A stretch of 64,000 nt of DNA, taken from NCBI RefSeq assembly GCF_000189635.1, contig NW_002476186.1, forward strand, positions 372,001 through 436,000. Reading direction: 5' to 3'. The stretch is from Tetrahymena thermophila SB210 (Eukaryota; Ciliophora; Oligohymenophorea; Hymenostomatida; Tetrahymenidae). Of this stretch, positions 37,229 to 50,477 are shown one piece after another. The notes below the pieces were generated by a model. That model made no database searches, was not told the DNA's origin, and saw nothing but the letters and a program-made list of their open reading frames with translations. The position numbers were made by a program, and so were the translations under genes. Every line of letters starts with the position of its first letter. Positions within the stretch are counted from its first letter, which is position 1.

Positions 37229-40200
37229 ATGAGTTCAGATGTTAAAGATTCAAGTCATTTAGAAAAATAAAATTCATAGGAATATTCCAATTCTAAGCAA
37301 AATGGAGAAATTGATATTATGGAAATGCTCCCTTAAAAGAAAATGTACATAATTGAAAAGCAATTTGATTAAAGCGGAAAGGGATTGAAAATTGATGAAT
37401 TTGTAAGAGTTATGTTAACACATTTAGATTTTGATAAATCTGATGTGTAAAAAGAAGATCAAATAACTTTAGCACTTATAGATTTATTCAAAGAAATTGA
37501 TGTAAATGGTGATGGTAAATAGCTATTAAAATTCATGGATACTTTTTTTGAAGTTATTTAGTGATTAAATTTAATAAACATAAATATAAATTACTATGTG
37601 CATATGAAAAGATTGTTGCAAAAAATCAAAAATGTTTTATTATAAAATAAAAAATAATGCATAAATTTAAGAAAAATGCTGAAATTATTCAATGATTTAA
37701 CTTGATTTAAAATTCTTTATTAATCTTTAAAATTAGGAACTATGGAATGGGAAGAATTTTCAGATCATATTATTAGTTTAGGGCTGCTTAGAAATGATAG
37801 AAGTTTTAAAAACGTTATAAAAAATTATTTTCCTAGTGAGCATATCAAAGATAATTAAAAGCATGAAACCCCAATAGAGAAAATTGTTTATTTCGATAAG
37901 CTAAAGTACTTGGTTGTATTAGAAAAAGACTCCACTCGCTTTAAAGTTTATAATGCAAATACTGCAGAATTATATTACGAAGTAAATGCTCATAAATGCG
38001 CAGTATTAGATGCAGAATATATTCCTGATTAAAATTTAATTGCTACTTCTTCTAATGATTTAACTATCAACTTTTGGGATTCTTCCTTCTTTATTCCTAA
38101 ACAAATTGTTTCAGTTAAAAAATTCACTAACTTAAAAAGTTTTAGTTGATTATAAATATTTAAGAGTTACATTATAAATCTATAAAATAGATGGTAGTAA
38201 TTATTTAAAAATTATTTTTAATATTTTAAAGGTACCAGAAATTTAGCTTTGTATGAGATATGCTAAATGGTCAACTTAAAGCCAACCTACTTATTTATAT
38301 ACAGGAGGGTCAGATAGTATCATTCACATTTATGATACAAAGACCTTGAAGGAAAAAGGTACGATTGGTGGATGGAATCCTTTCTTCAAAAGAGATTCTT
38401 AACAATATGGTCATGCTTCTCCTATTGGAGATATTCTTCCAATTAACATTTAAACTACTTTAGTAACTGCAGGTTTAGATGCAAATATATGCTTGTGGGA
38501 TGCAGCTACTCATCTTCCCAAAAAAGAATTAAGAGGACACGAAAAAGGTGTTTATAGTTTAGATTGGTCTGATTTTTCTCCAATGAATTAATGTTTACTT
38601 AGTGCTGGAGTAAATTTAACAATTTAAAATTTAAATTAATTATTAAAATTTATTTCAGCTTGATCATGAGGCATTTGTGTGGAATACTTATGTAAAAGAA
38701 AAGATCTTTCTTTTGAGAGGGCACAATCATCCTTTGATTGGAGTCAAATGCTTACCTGGTACACCATAAGTTATAACAGCTGATATTAATGGAATGGTAA
38801 AAGTTTGGGATGTAAGAAATTTCTTATGCATGTAAACAATAAATGTACCAACTGATGAATTGAATTCATTTGTGGTGACATCAAATTAGAAAAAAAGAAT
38901 TATTTTTGGAGCTAGAAGACTTTACTATTATGAATACGATGAGCCAAAAGATTAAATGCTAACAGATGAAAAGATGTGCTTAAGAGTTTTATACAATAGC
39001 GTACTCCTTTGTTTAATTACACTTCATCCTGATTGTATCAAGGTATGGGACATTCGTACAGGTAAATTGCAAAGTGTTTATAGAGAATTATCTACTGCTG
39101 AACTTACTGTTTGTGTACTTGATACACGTAAAAGAAAACTATTTGTTGGTGATGCAGACGGCAACATATTTACAGTAAATATCAAAAATGGTGCAAAAAT
39201 GAAAAAATTCGAAAAGCACAACAACAGAATGATCACTGATCTTACTCATTGGACTTCTAAGAAACCTGCTACTATAGAGATAGGAGGTGATGACGATGAT
39301 GAAGATGGAACAGGTGACTCCAGAAGGTATTTATTTTTTATTCAAATAATTGTAAATGATGAGTATTTTTTTCAAATCAACATCAAAAAAATTTCAAAAT
39401 TTAAATCAAAAATTATTTTAGGATTATTAAAAAAATAAAACTAAAAGAGTTAATTAATAATTTTAAGATATTATTTTGTAATGAATACTACCTACTTAAC
39501 AAGACATGGATCTTTATTTATTTTTTATTTCATAATAGAGTAGTTAGTTGTAGTAGAGAAGAGACTGTATTTATTCATGATGAAGATAGTAGTGACCCTT
39601 CCAGAAGTTGTAGATATAAAATGAAGTAGCATAAAAGTAGTGTTAATTCGCTTTCCCTTAAACAAGATTCTGAGTTATTTGCCTCTGCTTCAGATGATGG
39701 TAATATAGTTATAACTAATCTTAATTCCTACAGATAAGAGACTCTACCAAGTACTCAATATCCTTTTGAAAAAAAGAAGGTTATATTCTTGGATCCATAT
39801 AATGCTTTGGTTACATCTGACTCTGAAGGTATATTTATTATGAATATCATTGAAAATTATTTATTTATTTTTGATTCTGTTGTATAAAAAAAGGATATGT
39901 TCATTTTTATTGTGTAAATAATGGTAAAGCAAGAACTAGATATCTTCTTACTAAAAAATACGAAACTACATCTGTGGTTAATAATAAAGTAGATAAATTT
40001 CCAGTTACTCATCTTGCATTTAATTCAGATAACAATATGCTTTTGCTTTCAGATGAATTGGGTAATGTGACAATTTGGGATTTGACTATATTCTTAAAAA
40101 AGCTTGATGAAATTAAGGATGATAATATTTAATAACAAAAAACAAAGTAAGCTTAAACTCCTTTAAAGCAAACTCCTAATAGAGCTAGCAATGGATTCTT

Positions 40201-41239
40201 CCCTACTGAACTTGATGAGCTTAAATAAATTAATGAAAAGCAAATAGTAATTTATCTTAAATTGATTTTTATATTAATCTAATTATTAAAATAAGAGTTT
40301 ATCTCAAATGGATAATCTTGAAAAATACTTCTAAGATAAAGATATAGCTTTTGTCCATTAACTTAAGGGTGCTCATAATGATGGCATAACATGGATTGAA
40401 GTATTGAAGGAGTATAATATGTTTGCAACTAGCTCATTTGATTGTTGTTGTCATCTTTGGTCTTTTAACGATTACAAAAAGATGGGATCCCTTATTTTGG
40501 GACATGATATCATGAATAACAATTGGCAACTAAGGGTTGATGAAGAGAAGAGAAAAGTTGATGCTTAATATTATATGGAGAAGCTTAAAAAAAAACTCAA
40601 TAAAGATGATTAAAGTGATGATGAAGAAAAAAATTCACAAAAGCAAGATGAGAGCATGATGAGTGATAAGAATTTTGATTAAAAAAATTAGAAAAAACCT
40701 AAAAAAACTGAAAAAGGAGAAAAGGGAGAAAAAGCACCAGAAAAACCTTTGCCTGAAAAGAAGAAAGTTCTGACTGCTTAAGAGAAAATGGAATAAAATA
40801 AAAAGCTTAAGAATGAGCTAAAACTAGAATTTGACCCTGCATTGTTAAACTTAAACAGTAACTATAAATTTAAAAATATTTATTTAAATTTAAATTATGT
40901 TTTAATTATCTAGAGAATAAAAAGTAAGTCTTATCAGAAAAGGAATAAATAGAGAAGGCCTCTGAGCTATTAGAAAAGGTTAAAAAGTTTAATGATGTAA
41001 TTGCTAATAAAAATAAAGATAGAAGAAATCCTCTTGAAATTGACTACGATGACTTTTTAAGAGCTTATTAAATGGATGAACAAGTAGATATATATCTTGA
41101 CTAAAACGAAGAAGAAGAGGAGGATAATAACATTTTGTACGACTTAGATGATCCTAAAAATTAATCAATACCAGCAGGAGCTTATACAAGTAAAGGAGCT
41201 TTTAAGTCGAAAAATATAGGCAGAAAAAATAAAATTTGA
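37229..41239 (+). CDS. EF-hand and WD40-repeat protein (WDR49/EFCAB8-like)
   Basis: Spliced gene from [19 protein letters not shown] to TGA at 41237-41239. An EF-hand region comes first: [20 protein letters not shown], then [19 protein letters not shown], where the second loop is restored by splicing between 37516 and about 37738 and has good calcium ligands. Many WD40-type blades follow, for example [58 protein letters not shown] and [10 protein letters not shown]. The last third is acidic/basic and helical (Glu/Lys-rich). Large EF-hand/WD40 proteins of this type are mostly found in organisms with cilia; animal WDR49 and EFCAB8 share the layout. The role is probably structural and calcium-sensing in the axoneme, but that is inference. 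Around eight short introns; some borders are approximate. Confidence 0.85.
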
Positions 41240-42660
41240 ATTTTTAATTAAATTAAATTAAATCTTAATAAAGTTAATTAAATTTTCACTAAAAGTAAAT
41301 TAGTAAACTCTAATAAAATTAATTAAGCGGTAAACAACATAATATCTATTAAAGTAATTTAACTAAATCAATCAAAATAACTTAACTTATATTGTATTTA
41401 ATTCTAATTAACTTTTATTTTTTTATCTCAAATTTATATTTGATTTATTTTAAATATTAATTTTATTTTGCTTAGCAAGTTCAATAAAATATCTAGAAAT
41501 ATTTAGAAAATTAATATTTTTATAAATAAATATACCAAATTGATCAAATTACTTAATATAATAAAATAAGAATGATAAATTATTAAAAAAAAAATTATTA
41601 GAGCTTAAAACTTAGATTATAAAGAATTTTCCAAAAATAAAAAAATGATGTTTTAACAACTATGATTATAAAAAAATTATGAAATGGTTATTTTTTTGTT
41701 TTAAATAAAATTAATTTGATTAAATTTTATTTAATTTCAAGATTTAACCTAAAAATAGAGAATTTAATTAGCTTATTTTAGTAATACCTAAATTTTATAA
41801 AAAGATACAATTTTAATTATTAAAATAGCTTTCAACTCTTTTGAGATTGAAATACTTGAGCTAAAGGATTAAATAAATTCATACTCTATCTATTTTATAA
41901 AAATTATCTAGAGATTAGTTCTTAGTTTATTATACAAATAAAGTTTGATGTGATTTATTTAATAACCAATTATTGATATTTTAGATCAAAAAATTTCTAA
42001 AAAATTTTCTTCTCAAAATAAATTTGAAATCAGATTTTTTTGATAAAAGTATAAAAATAAAGTATTTTGATAAAAAATAAGATTATTGTAGGTCACTAAA
42101 AAATGTTAATTGATTTAATGATTTTTGATAAAAGCGAAAATAAAATTTTGTTTGAGAGAATAAAAGATAGCTATTAAGAAGTAAATAATACATGCGAAAA
42201 TAAATAATTGTTTAATTTCCAATAAATTATCATTTTTTATATTTTTGCAAATTGAAATAATAGTGTAATAGCTGAAGCACAAGTAAATTAATTGTGAAAA
42301 TATGTCATTTCAGCTTACAAATACTGAAACAATTATTACTTCTTATTTTTTTTTCTGTGTTTTAATTAACGAGATAGTGATTTGATTCTATTGATTTTAG
42401 TGTAATATAGAGTATAAAAGAAAATTTTTTGGGTTATGTTTAACAGTTAAGCAAGATAATATTATTAATTGTTTTTATTCATCTATTTCCAATCAAATAA
42501 ATTTGGAGGTCTCAGATTTTTTAATTTGTTAATAATTTAATAATTAAAAATTTTAGAAAAGTAAAAATTAAAAAGCTTAAAAACAAAATTTTTTACTTCG
42601 CTAAAAAAGTTTCATTACTTAATAAAATCATATTATTATAGCAATAACTAAATTTTATAG
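41240..42660. other. Intergenic spacer
   Basis: 1.4 kb of AT-rich sequence with no coding signal; the last part holds the promoter of the lipase-like gene. Confidence 0.6.
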
Positions 42661-44688
42661 ATGAGTGATTTAAATTTAGACTTATTTACAAGATTTAAGA
42701 ATATTTTTATTAATCTTGATTTTGAATTCAAACGTCTTCTTCAGAGTGAAAAATATAATGGCTCAGTCACCCTCAACAAAGAAGTCTGGACGATGAAAGA
42801 AATTTTAGAATGGTTCATTTAAATCACTACTGATAATCTTAAATTAATTAATTAAATTAATCACTAGATTTAAGGTAAGTACGATGATGAAACGGTCTTC
42901 ATCCACTAAGAAATTAAGAATTTAAAAAGAGAAGAACTAAATCTATATTATCTTATCAAGGGTTGCAAACATTTTAATGAAGATTTAATACAAACCCTGG
43001 CAAACGTAAGATTGATTGATAGTGAAAGCGAATTCAAGAAAAGGATCCCTATGATTTATGTAGAAATGAGCCATTACAGACTTATGTTTGACCATAACAT
43101 TTACCATTCTATACTAAGTGCCAGTTAAAACGATATAATGATGCATTTTGATGACAAAGACCATCCAGAATATAAGTTTGTTAAATAGCGCTTGGAGTAC
43201 ATAAATATCTTAGAAAAAGCAGAATATGTTAAAGAAGCACTTGAGAAATTTGGCCATCTAAGTAATTTATCAAACTGTGCATTAGTAAGAACAGTTTCTA
43301 AGGATTCTTCTAAATTAAAGGCTTTGTTAGAAACTTTTTGGATTGTTTTCTACTATCTTTAACCGAAAAAGAGTTTGGAAGAAACAAAAGTCTTTCAAGT
43401 AAATCCTTCAAATGAATTAGTAATTGCTATTTGGAATGTTTTTGAACGCCTATACCCAATGAGATTATTTCTCAAAACTAGTTTACCTAAAGTCACTTAA
43501 CGTTTGAAAATATATGTTCCACCTGTTTATGAGCCTATAACTTTAAAAGAAATAATAGAGAAAAACACATCAAAGACTATGTTTGATCTAAAGGCAGATT
43601 AGCATAAAATTCCATAACCTGTACATTTCAAAAGAGCTGTTGACTCTGTACAAATTTAGGCAATGGAAAACATTAATGCTAGTAATTTACAGGAAAGAAA
43701 TTAAAATGTTTAAACTGAATGGAAAAAGTATAACCTTTTTGATAAAAGTAACAAGCAATCAATCAAAGTTACAATACTTTCTAATATCCCTTTAATTGCT
43801 CGTGAAATAGTGGGAAAATCAAATGAGGAATATTAACCTAAAAAGAATGGCCCTAAACTAATTTAAGATATTGTTTACCATATACATGGAGGTGGGTGGG
43901 TAGGACTAAATACTCTGAGTCATGAGATGTACACTCGTAAATGGGCCAAAGATCTAGGTGACATTCCTATTTTCTCTGTTGAATATTCTAATGCACCAGA
44001 AAACAAATACCCAAAGCCTCTTGATGATTGTTGGTAAGTATATTAATTTCTGCTAAATGGACTTGAAGAATACTTTGAAAATGTTAAAATACGCAAAATA
44101 ATAATTGCTGGTGACTCTGCTGGAGGAAATATGGCTCTTGGAATCTGCCTTTTAGCCCTCTAAAGAGGTATCCGCCGTCCTGATGGATTAATTCTAAGTT
44201 ATCCTGCACTCAATTTAAGAATGGATTTTTTTACGCCTTCATTTATAAATATATTTAAAGAAATAATTATCCCATTCAATTTTTTGAAAGTTAGCTTAGA
44301 TAGCTATATGGATAGAACTAATCCGAACATAGATCCTAACTCTGACCCATTACTTAGTCCTATTTTATTCTCAGATGAAGTTTTATAACAGTTACCTCCA
44401 ATAAGAATGGCTTGTGGTGACAAAGATTTACTAAAAGACGATTGTATTAGATTCCTTTAAAAACTGATAAAGCTTAATCACAACGTGAAATTGCTTCTAT
44501 ATAGAGAATTAACTCATGGTTACTTAAATTTAGACCTACCAATGACTTTACCAGCAACAAAAAAATGTGGCTACGATTGCGTCTTATTTGCAAAGCAACT
44601 GCTCTCAGGTGAAACATTAAAGCCTATAGAGCATTTTAATGAAAGGATTTTGGAATAATAATAACTTTTAGAATAGAAAAATAATTGA
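42661..44688 (+). CDS. Hormone-sensitive-lipase-like alpha/beta hydrolase
   Basis: Intronless frame of 676 codons (675 residues), TGA at 44686-44688. The C-terminal hydrolase domain has the HSL-type oxyanion motif HGGGW (H409), the nucleophile elbow GDSAGGN (S486), DPLLSP and ACGDKDLLKDD in the acid region, and the catalytic His in LTHGYL (H619). The N-terminal 400 residues (for example MSHYRLMFDHNIYHSILSAS, LLETFWIVFYYLQPKKSLEE) match the helical N-terminal domain layout of hormone-sensitive lipase rather than a short bacterial HSL-family esterase. The expected role is hydrolysis of diacylglycerol, steryl or other lipid esters in the cytosol or at lipid droplets. No signal peptide or membrane span was seen. 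The C-terminus ends in a Gln-rich tail. The triad is complete, so the enzyme is probably active. Confidence 0.92.
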
Positions 44689-45810
44689 TAATTAAATAAA
44701 TAAAAAGTATTATTGATTGAGGCAATTGAATTAAAATTAACTATCACACTTATAAAAAAATATATATATATTACTATTATAATTAGTTATAGACATTATA
44801 TACTCCCTAAATAAATCTTAGAAAATTTCATTTATTCATTATTAAATAATAATTATTTAAAAAAATTCAAATAAAGTAACAAAATTTTAATTAATAAAAA
44901 TTAAGCCAACTTTAAATAATTATAATAATTTAAAATTAATAAATTATTTAAATTATATCAAATAAATTTTTTTGTTTGTTTGTTTGTTTGACTATTTATA
45001 TATTCTGAAAATTTTTATATTATTATTGCTTCAACTAAAAAATTTCTATTTTTGAGTTAATTTAATAGTAAATACAATAACATTTGAATTAAATAAAACA
45101 GAAAGTAATAATTTATTTATTTTAAATAATCTTTTGATTAAAATAAACTTCTAAATTTATTATCTGATTTTCAGTTTTATCAAAATCTTATATTTAAAAA
45201 AAATAAATAAATATTGTAATACATAAAAACAGCACAATTGAGGCAGCCAGTTTATCAGAAAAACAAGTTTTTTAAGTAATTTAAAGGTAACAATTTTGAA
45301 AATGTTGTTATTGTCTGAAATTAATCAGAAATCAAACCAAATATTTATTTTTAAAAAATCAAAAAATATTTTAAAAAGGAGAAGAATTTGAGGATATTTA
45401 TTCAAAAATAAAATTGTTTTTGTTAAAATTATAAAAAAATCTTAAACATTATTGAATTATATTTTACAAAGAAAAACTGTAGGTGAATTTCTAGCTTCTA
45501 ACGTATTTAAACTAATTATCAACAAATACAAAAATTTAATTATTTTTATAAAAATATGAACTCTATTTTTTTTACTTTTGATTTATTTTATTTATTAATT
45601 ATTTTAAAATTTTAGTTTCTACAAATTTTATTCTTTTTACAAAATAAAATAGCTAATAAGATGCAATAAATTTACATCTTTTTTCTTTATTATAATATTT
45701 TTTAAAAGTAAATAAAAATTTTCAATTAAAGTATTTAAAAATCTTGGATACAGATTTTTGTTGATAAATAAAAAAATAACTTAGATATTTCAAATAATTT
45801 TATTTAATCA
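44689..45810. other. Intergenic spacer between convergent genes
   Basis: AT-rich with a short TTTG run near 44970-44990. No coding signal seen. Confidence 0.6.
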
Positions 45811-48800
45811 TCAATTAGTTTTTGCTAAGGGAGCTCTGGTTCTAAAGCAATTATGAGTTCTCTATTTACGTTAGCAATCATCTATGCTTTCCTTAATGTA
45901 ACGCTGTAAGAAAACATACTTTTCATTAAGGTTACTTAAAAGGCTTTCAAGTCTTGAAATTAGTTTTGCATAGTCTTCAGTGTTGGGAAGTAAATATTAA
46001 TAGAAATCATTTGCAAATTCTTTGGGTTTGGTATCATAAACATGTAAGATCTTTTCAAAGAATTTTTCAAAATATGGTTCAAGTTCTTCGTGGTTGAAAG
46101 AACTATTGAAACCACTCCAAGAATATTCTAGGTTTCTTACAGAGAGAGTATTTTCAGCGGAGAAGTAGAAATTCCATAATTTTTCTCTTTCTTCAGCATT
46201 AACATCTAAAGCCTTACCTTAATTATTTTAAATTTTAATTTAAAAAACATTTTAATTTTAAAATAGTTACATTTTTATTCGTAATTCTTGGATGTATCAC
46301 TAGGATCTCTTTCAGCCTATTTCTTGAAAAGCTAAGTCTTTTCTTCTCTGGTATATTTTCTACTCTTATGTACGAGGGAAACAATTCTCCATTAAACTGA
46401 TAAACCAACTTCAATGTTTTTAAGATCTTCATCAGTACCGTTATACCAAGCAAGTAACTTAGCAATATGAGCATCAGATCTAGCAAAACCATCAAGTTTG
46501 TCTCTTACTGCAATAATTCTATTTTTATTTTCAGCAGGAATACTCAAAAGATACTTGAGTAAGAAATTGAAAACACGCTCACCTAAAACTAACTTGTATT
46601 ATTCAGGGGTGAAGCTAGAGTAAGCACCTTATAAGTATTAGAGTTAAGAGGTAATAATATCATCAGAAGTTTCATTAGGAATAGCATTTATGAAGATATC
46701 AATATATTCTTCAGAAGAGAGTTTTCCATCTCTGACCATGTCAAAGAAAGCTCTCCAAATAAGGGTTCTTGTAACAATATCTGTAATTTTATGTAAATTT
46801 AATTTAAAGAATTCAATTGAGATGTCATCAAGGAGGACCTTAATAAATCCCCAATCACCATAATTAAGCAAGACAGCCTTGAATTAGGTTTTGCTTGCAT
46901 CGTAATTTAGAACAGTTTCATGAGCTTCATTGAGTAAGACAGGGTAAGTAGTAATATTAGCATTTTCGTCAAAGAAGGCAACTTATAATTTATGTCTTCT
47001 AAGAGTAGGGTGTTGAGGAAGTGCAGGAGTTTAGACAATCTTGAGGGAAGCATTAGCACTTCTATCTTCAGGATTGAATACAGGTTAACATTCGTTCAAA
47101 CCTGCAGTTTAAATCCAAGATTTCTACCATTCATGTAGAGAGAATCCAAGATTTAATTATTTGAATTCTTGATCAAAGAATTCAATCAAATCATCAAGAA
47201 CAGCATTTCTAAATTCGAACTTCTTGAAATATTTCTTTAATGCATCGCTGAAGGGTTTTTCTCCCATTAATGACATTAATTAACGAAGAGTAGCACTACC
47301 TTTAGAGTATGAGATACCATCGAAAATGGAATCAGCAGCTTCAGTATTTTCAACAACACAAGCAATAGGATGTGTTGTATTCAATTAATCAGTGCGGTAA
47401 CTGTTTTTATTGTAAAATTATTTATATTAATTATTAAAAATTTTATCATATGTTTAAATTATCTTACCCCCATGACTTTCTTAAGTTAAATTCAATCCAA
47501 ATGTTTATCAAGGGCTTGTGGCTTACAGTCATCTTAGAGATGATGTAGTGACTAATAAAATCAGCAAAAGATTCGTTTAACCACAAGTCGTTCCACCACT
47601 TCATAGTAACGAGGTTACCGAACCAATGGTGAGAGAGTTCATGAGTAACTGTGTTGAGGAAACTTGTATAAGATGAAGCAGTTTTTTCTTCTCTGAAAAT
47701 ATACAAATCATTGAATGTAACTAAACCTGTGTTTTCTATTTTTTTTAATTAAATTTTAAGTAAATTTCAGTAAAATGCATTTATTATAAAAATAACAAAT
47801 TTTAAATAAATATTTACCCATAGCACCCATGTTATATTCAGGACAAAAGACTGAATCGTATTTGTGGTAAGGATAAGGATAGCCAAATAAGTCTTCGTAG
47901 AGCTTCATAGATTCAATTGTAGAAGCAAATAACCAATCTGACATCTTCTATAAGTGAACCATCAAAGATTGTCTGCAATACAAACTCATAGGAATGTTCT
48001 ATTAATTTAAAAAGTAAGTATTAAATAAGTTTTTAAAATCAGTATCTTTTCTAAATTTATTAAAAAAGAATGTATCTAAATACGTTATAGGTTTCTTGGC
48101 ACTTAATTTCTCCATAGGGACCAGCAACAAAGCCAAAAAGATATGTAGGATAAAGTTGTGTCTTGTTAAATACTGCGTAATGATAATCATTATTTTCAGG
48201 AATATTTCCAAGGATACTGCATGAGTAAGGCATAGTAGGGTTATGGGTCTTGTAGTCCTATTGAGAGAAATGAGCTTCATGAGACTTTAATTCATTTGAA
48301 AGAATAACCCAATCTTTAGGAGCAACTATGGTGGCTTCAAGGGTTGCCTTCAAATCTGGTTGATCAAATGAAGGGAATATACGATTACACCAGTAAGGCT
48401 CGCATTGAGAATAGATATACTATTTACCATCAGTATCAGTAAAACTGTGTAAACCACAACCATCATTGCAATATTCATTTGAGAATACGATTGTTACAAC
48501 GTTTCTGCCATTATTCAAATATTGAGTAGGAAGCTTAACAAAAAGACCATTCCAAATTTAATTCAAATAGGAATCACCTGCTTTTCCAAGTTCAGCTTTG
48601 TTGATAACTACCTTTTCGATAGATGAACCTTAATAATCAATAAAGAGATCTCTACCTGCATTAGTTAAATTGAATTCTACTTCAACAACACCTTGATATT
48701 TTTCACCCTTATCTAATCTTAATTAAAGCTTGTAGTTAATTGAATGTTCAACAAATTGTTGTCTTCTTCTCTCTGCTTAAGCTTAACTTAAAAATCTAGG

Positions 48801-48830
48801 CTTTTCGTTTGAATACTCGTTATATGACAT
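45811..48830 (-). CDS. M1-family aminopeptidase, PepN type
   Basis: Minus-strand gene of five exons from ATG at 48830 ([18 protein letters not shown]) to TGA at 45813-45811. Motifs in order: [38 protein letters not shown], restored by splicing an intron at about 47736-47819 ([13 protein letters not shown]); and the zinc site [24 protein letters not shown] (HExxH plus Glu). Downstream, [44 protein letters not shown] and the C-terminal helical domain resemble the actinobacterial-type PepN more than animal aminopeptidase N, as I recall those families. It releases N-terminal residues from peptides. No signal peptide or anchor was seen, so it is probably cytosolic. Other introns are near 46215-46265, 47405-47467 and 47995-48080. 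All catalytic residues are present. Confidence 0.92.
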
Positions 48831-50477
48831 TGATTTTAATTGGAGTTAAAATTTGTTTTTTTGATTTGTTTTTAATTAATTAATTATTTATTTATATTTT
48901 TCTAAAAAAATATCTTGTATAATATCTTAAAATTATCAAAAATGTATTAGAATAGGATACCTCTCTGATCTTTTAGACATCATTTGGCTTTGTAATCTAA
49001 TTAAATTTAAATGAATATTTATAATATTTGTAAATATAAAACGATAAATCTTCTCAACTCATAAGTAAAAATGATAAATATTCAATATTTATATTTATAA
49101 AGCAAAGCAATAAAATTTCCAACTATTAATAAAATATCAGTTAATTAGTGATAATTTATTTATAAAATCTACTTTTAATTTAATTTTTATTCGAATATAA
49201 ATATTTAATTATTTTTATTAATTTGTTACATTTTTATTTGTTAAATTAATAAAGAATGAAAGTGTACATTATTTAGTATATAATTGATATCTTCAAATTC
49301 ATTAAATAGTATAGTTTAATATTCTTAGCAAATTTAAAATATATAACACAGATATGTATAAAAAATTGATTAATACTGTTAATTTTAATCTAAAAAATAG
49401 ACTTTCAAAATTATTTAAAAAAATAAATAATGTATTAAAATAATATCAAAATTAAGAAATAAAATTTAAAATTAACAAAATTTGTAAAATTACTGAAAAT
49501 GATTTTTAAAATTATTATTTCTATAAAAATATTCATATTTTTAAATTTTGTAGAGGAAAAATAATTTAAATAATAGAGAGATATGATTAATTGATAGAAA
49601 ATAAAAAATAGATAGATAATTATAAAATTTAATAAAATAAATCTATAATTGATTTAATTATTTTTTTATCTTATGTAAGAGTAAAGGTATTAATTAGTTA
49701 GATATATATGATCATCTTAAAATATAAGTTAATTAAAATTAAATTAGGTCATTTTGTTAAATAAATTATCTCTCTCTCTTTTAGTACCTTGTTATTTTAA
49801 TTTCGGTCTATTTAATTATTTGTATTTACGATTTTTTAAAGTAGACAAATTACTTAAGAACTGATAATAAATGAAAGATTAATTAAAGATAGAAAATAAT
49901 AAATAAATTAATAAATGATAATTTTTGGCTAATGGATTTATTAATTTATTTTTAGATTAAGTGATCAATTTGTAAAATTTTATCTATTATTTGATTATTT
50001 ATTTGTAGATATTGAGTGACATTTTTAAGCGATGCAAGCCTTTAACAAAATAACAACAATTAAAAATAAATTTTTATTCCTTATCAAAGAAATAAATTCT
50101 AATTGTAAATGTAATGCAATTAGCTTTCTATAACAACTATATTGAGTCGAATTTGATGTGTTTAGAGTAGATAAAGATAATTATTTTCTCAATATAAGAT
50201 GGCTTCAAAATTCAAAAAATGGTAATTGGATTTCAAAAAATAATAAACAATATTTAGCTATCAAAATGCAAAGTGTGCGAAATTTTTAATGATTTTTATT
50301 TTTTATTAAAAACTAATTTTTGATGGCTTCTATGATATTAAATGCAGATTTAAGGCTCTAACCCTTGTTAATATTTAAAAAAACTAAAAAAATAATATTG
50401 TTTGAATTCTACTTTTAAGAGAGATACTTGTCAAAAAGAATAAAAAAAGAGACAAATAAATACACTTTTTTAAAAAT
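48831..50477. other. Intergenic spacer between divergent genes
   Basis: 1.6 kb AT-rich region holding the promoters of the aminopeptidase and the myristoylated-protein candidate. A 68-codon frame at 50199-50405 (MASKFKKWQLDFKK...) was seen but is within chance for this code. Confidence 0.55.

Noticed and set aside
50199-50405. 68-codon frame MASKFKKWQLDFKK...
   Set aside because: Within chance length for a TGA-only code; no recognisable motif and no splice link to the gene at 50478.
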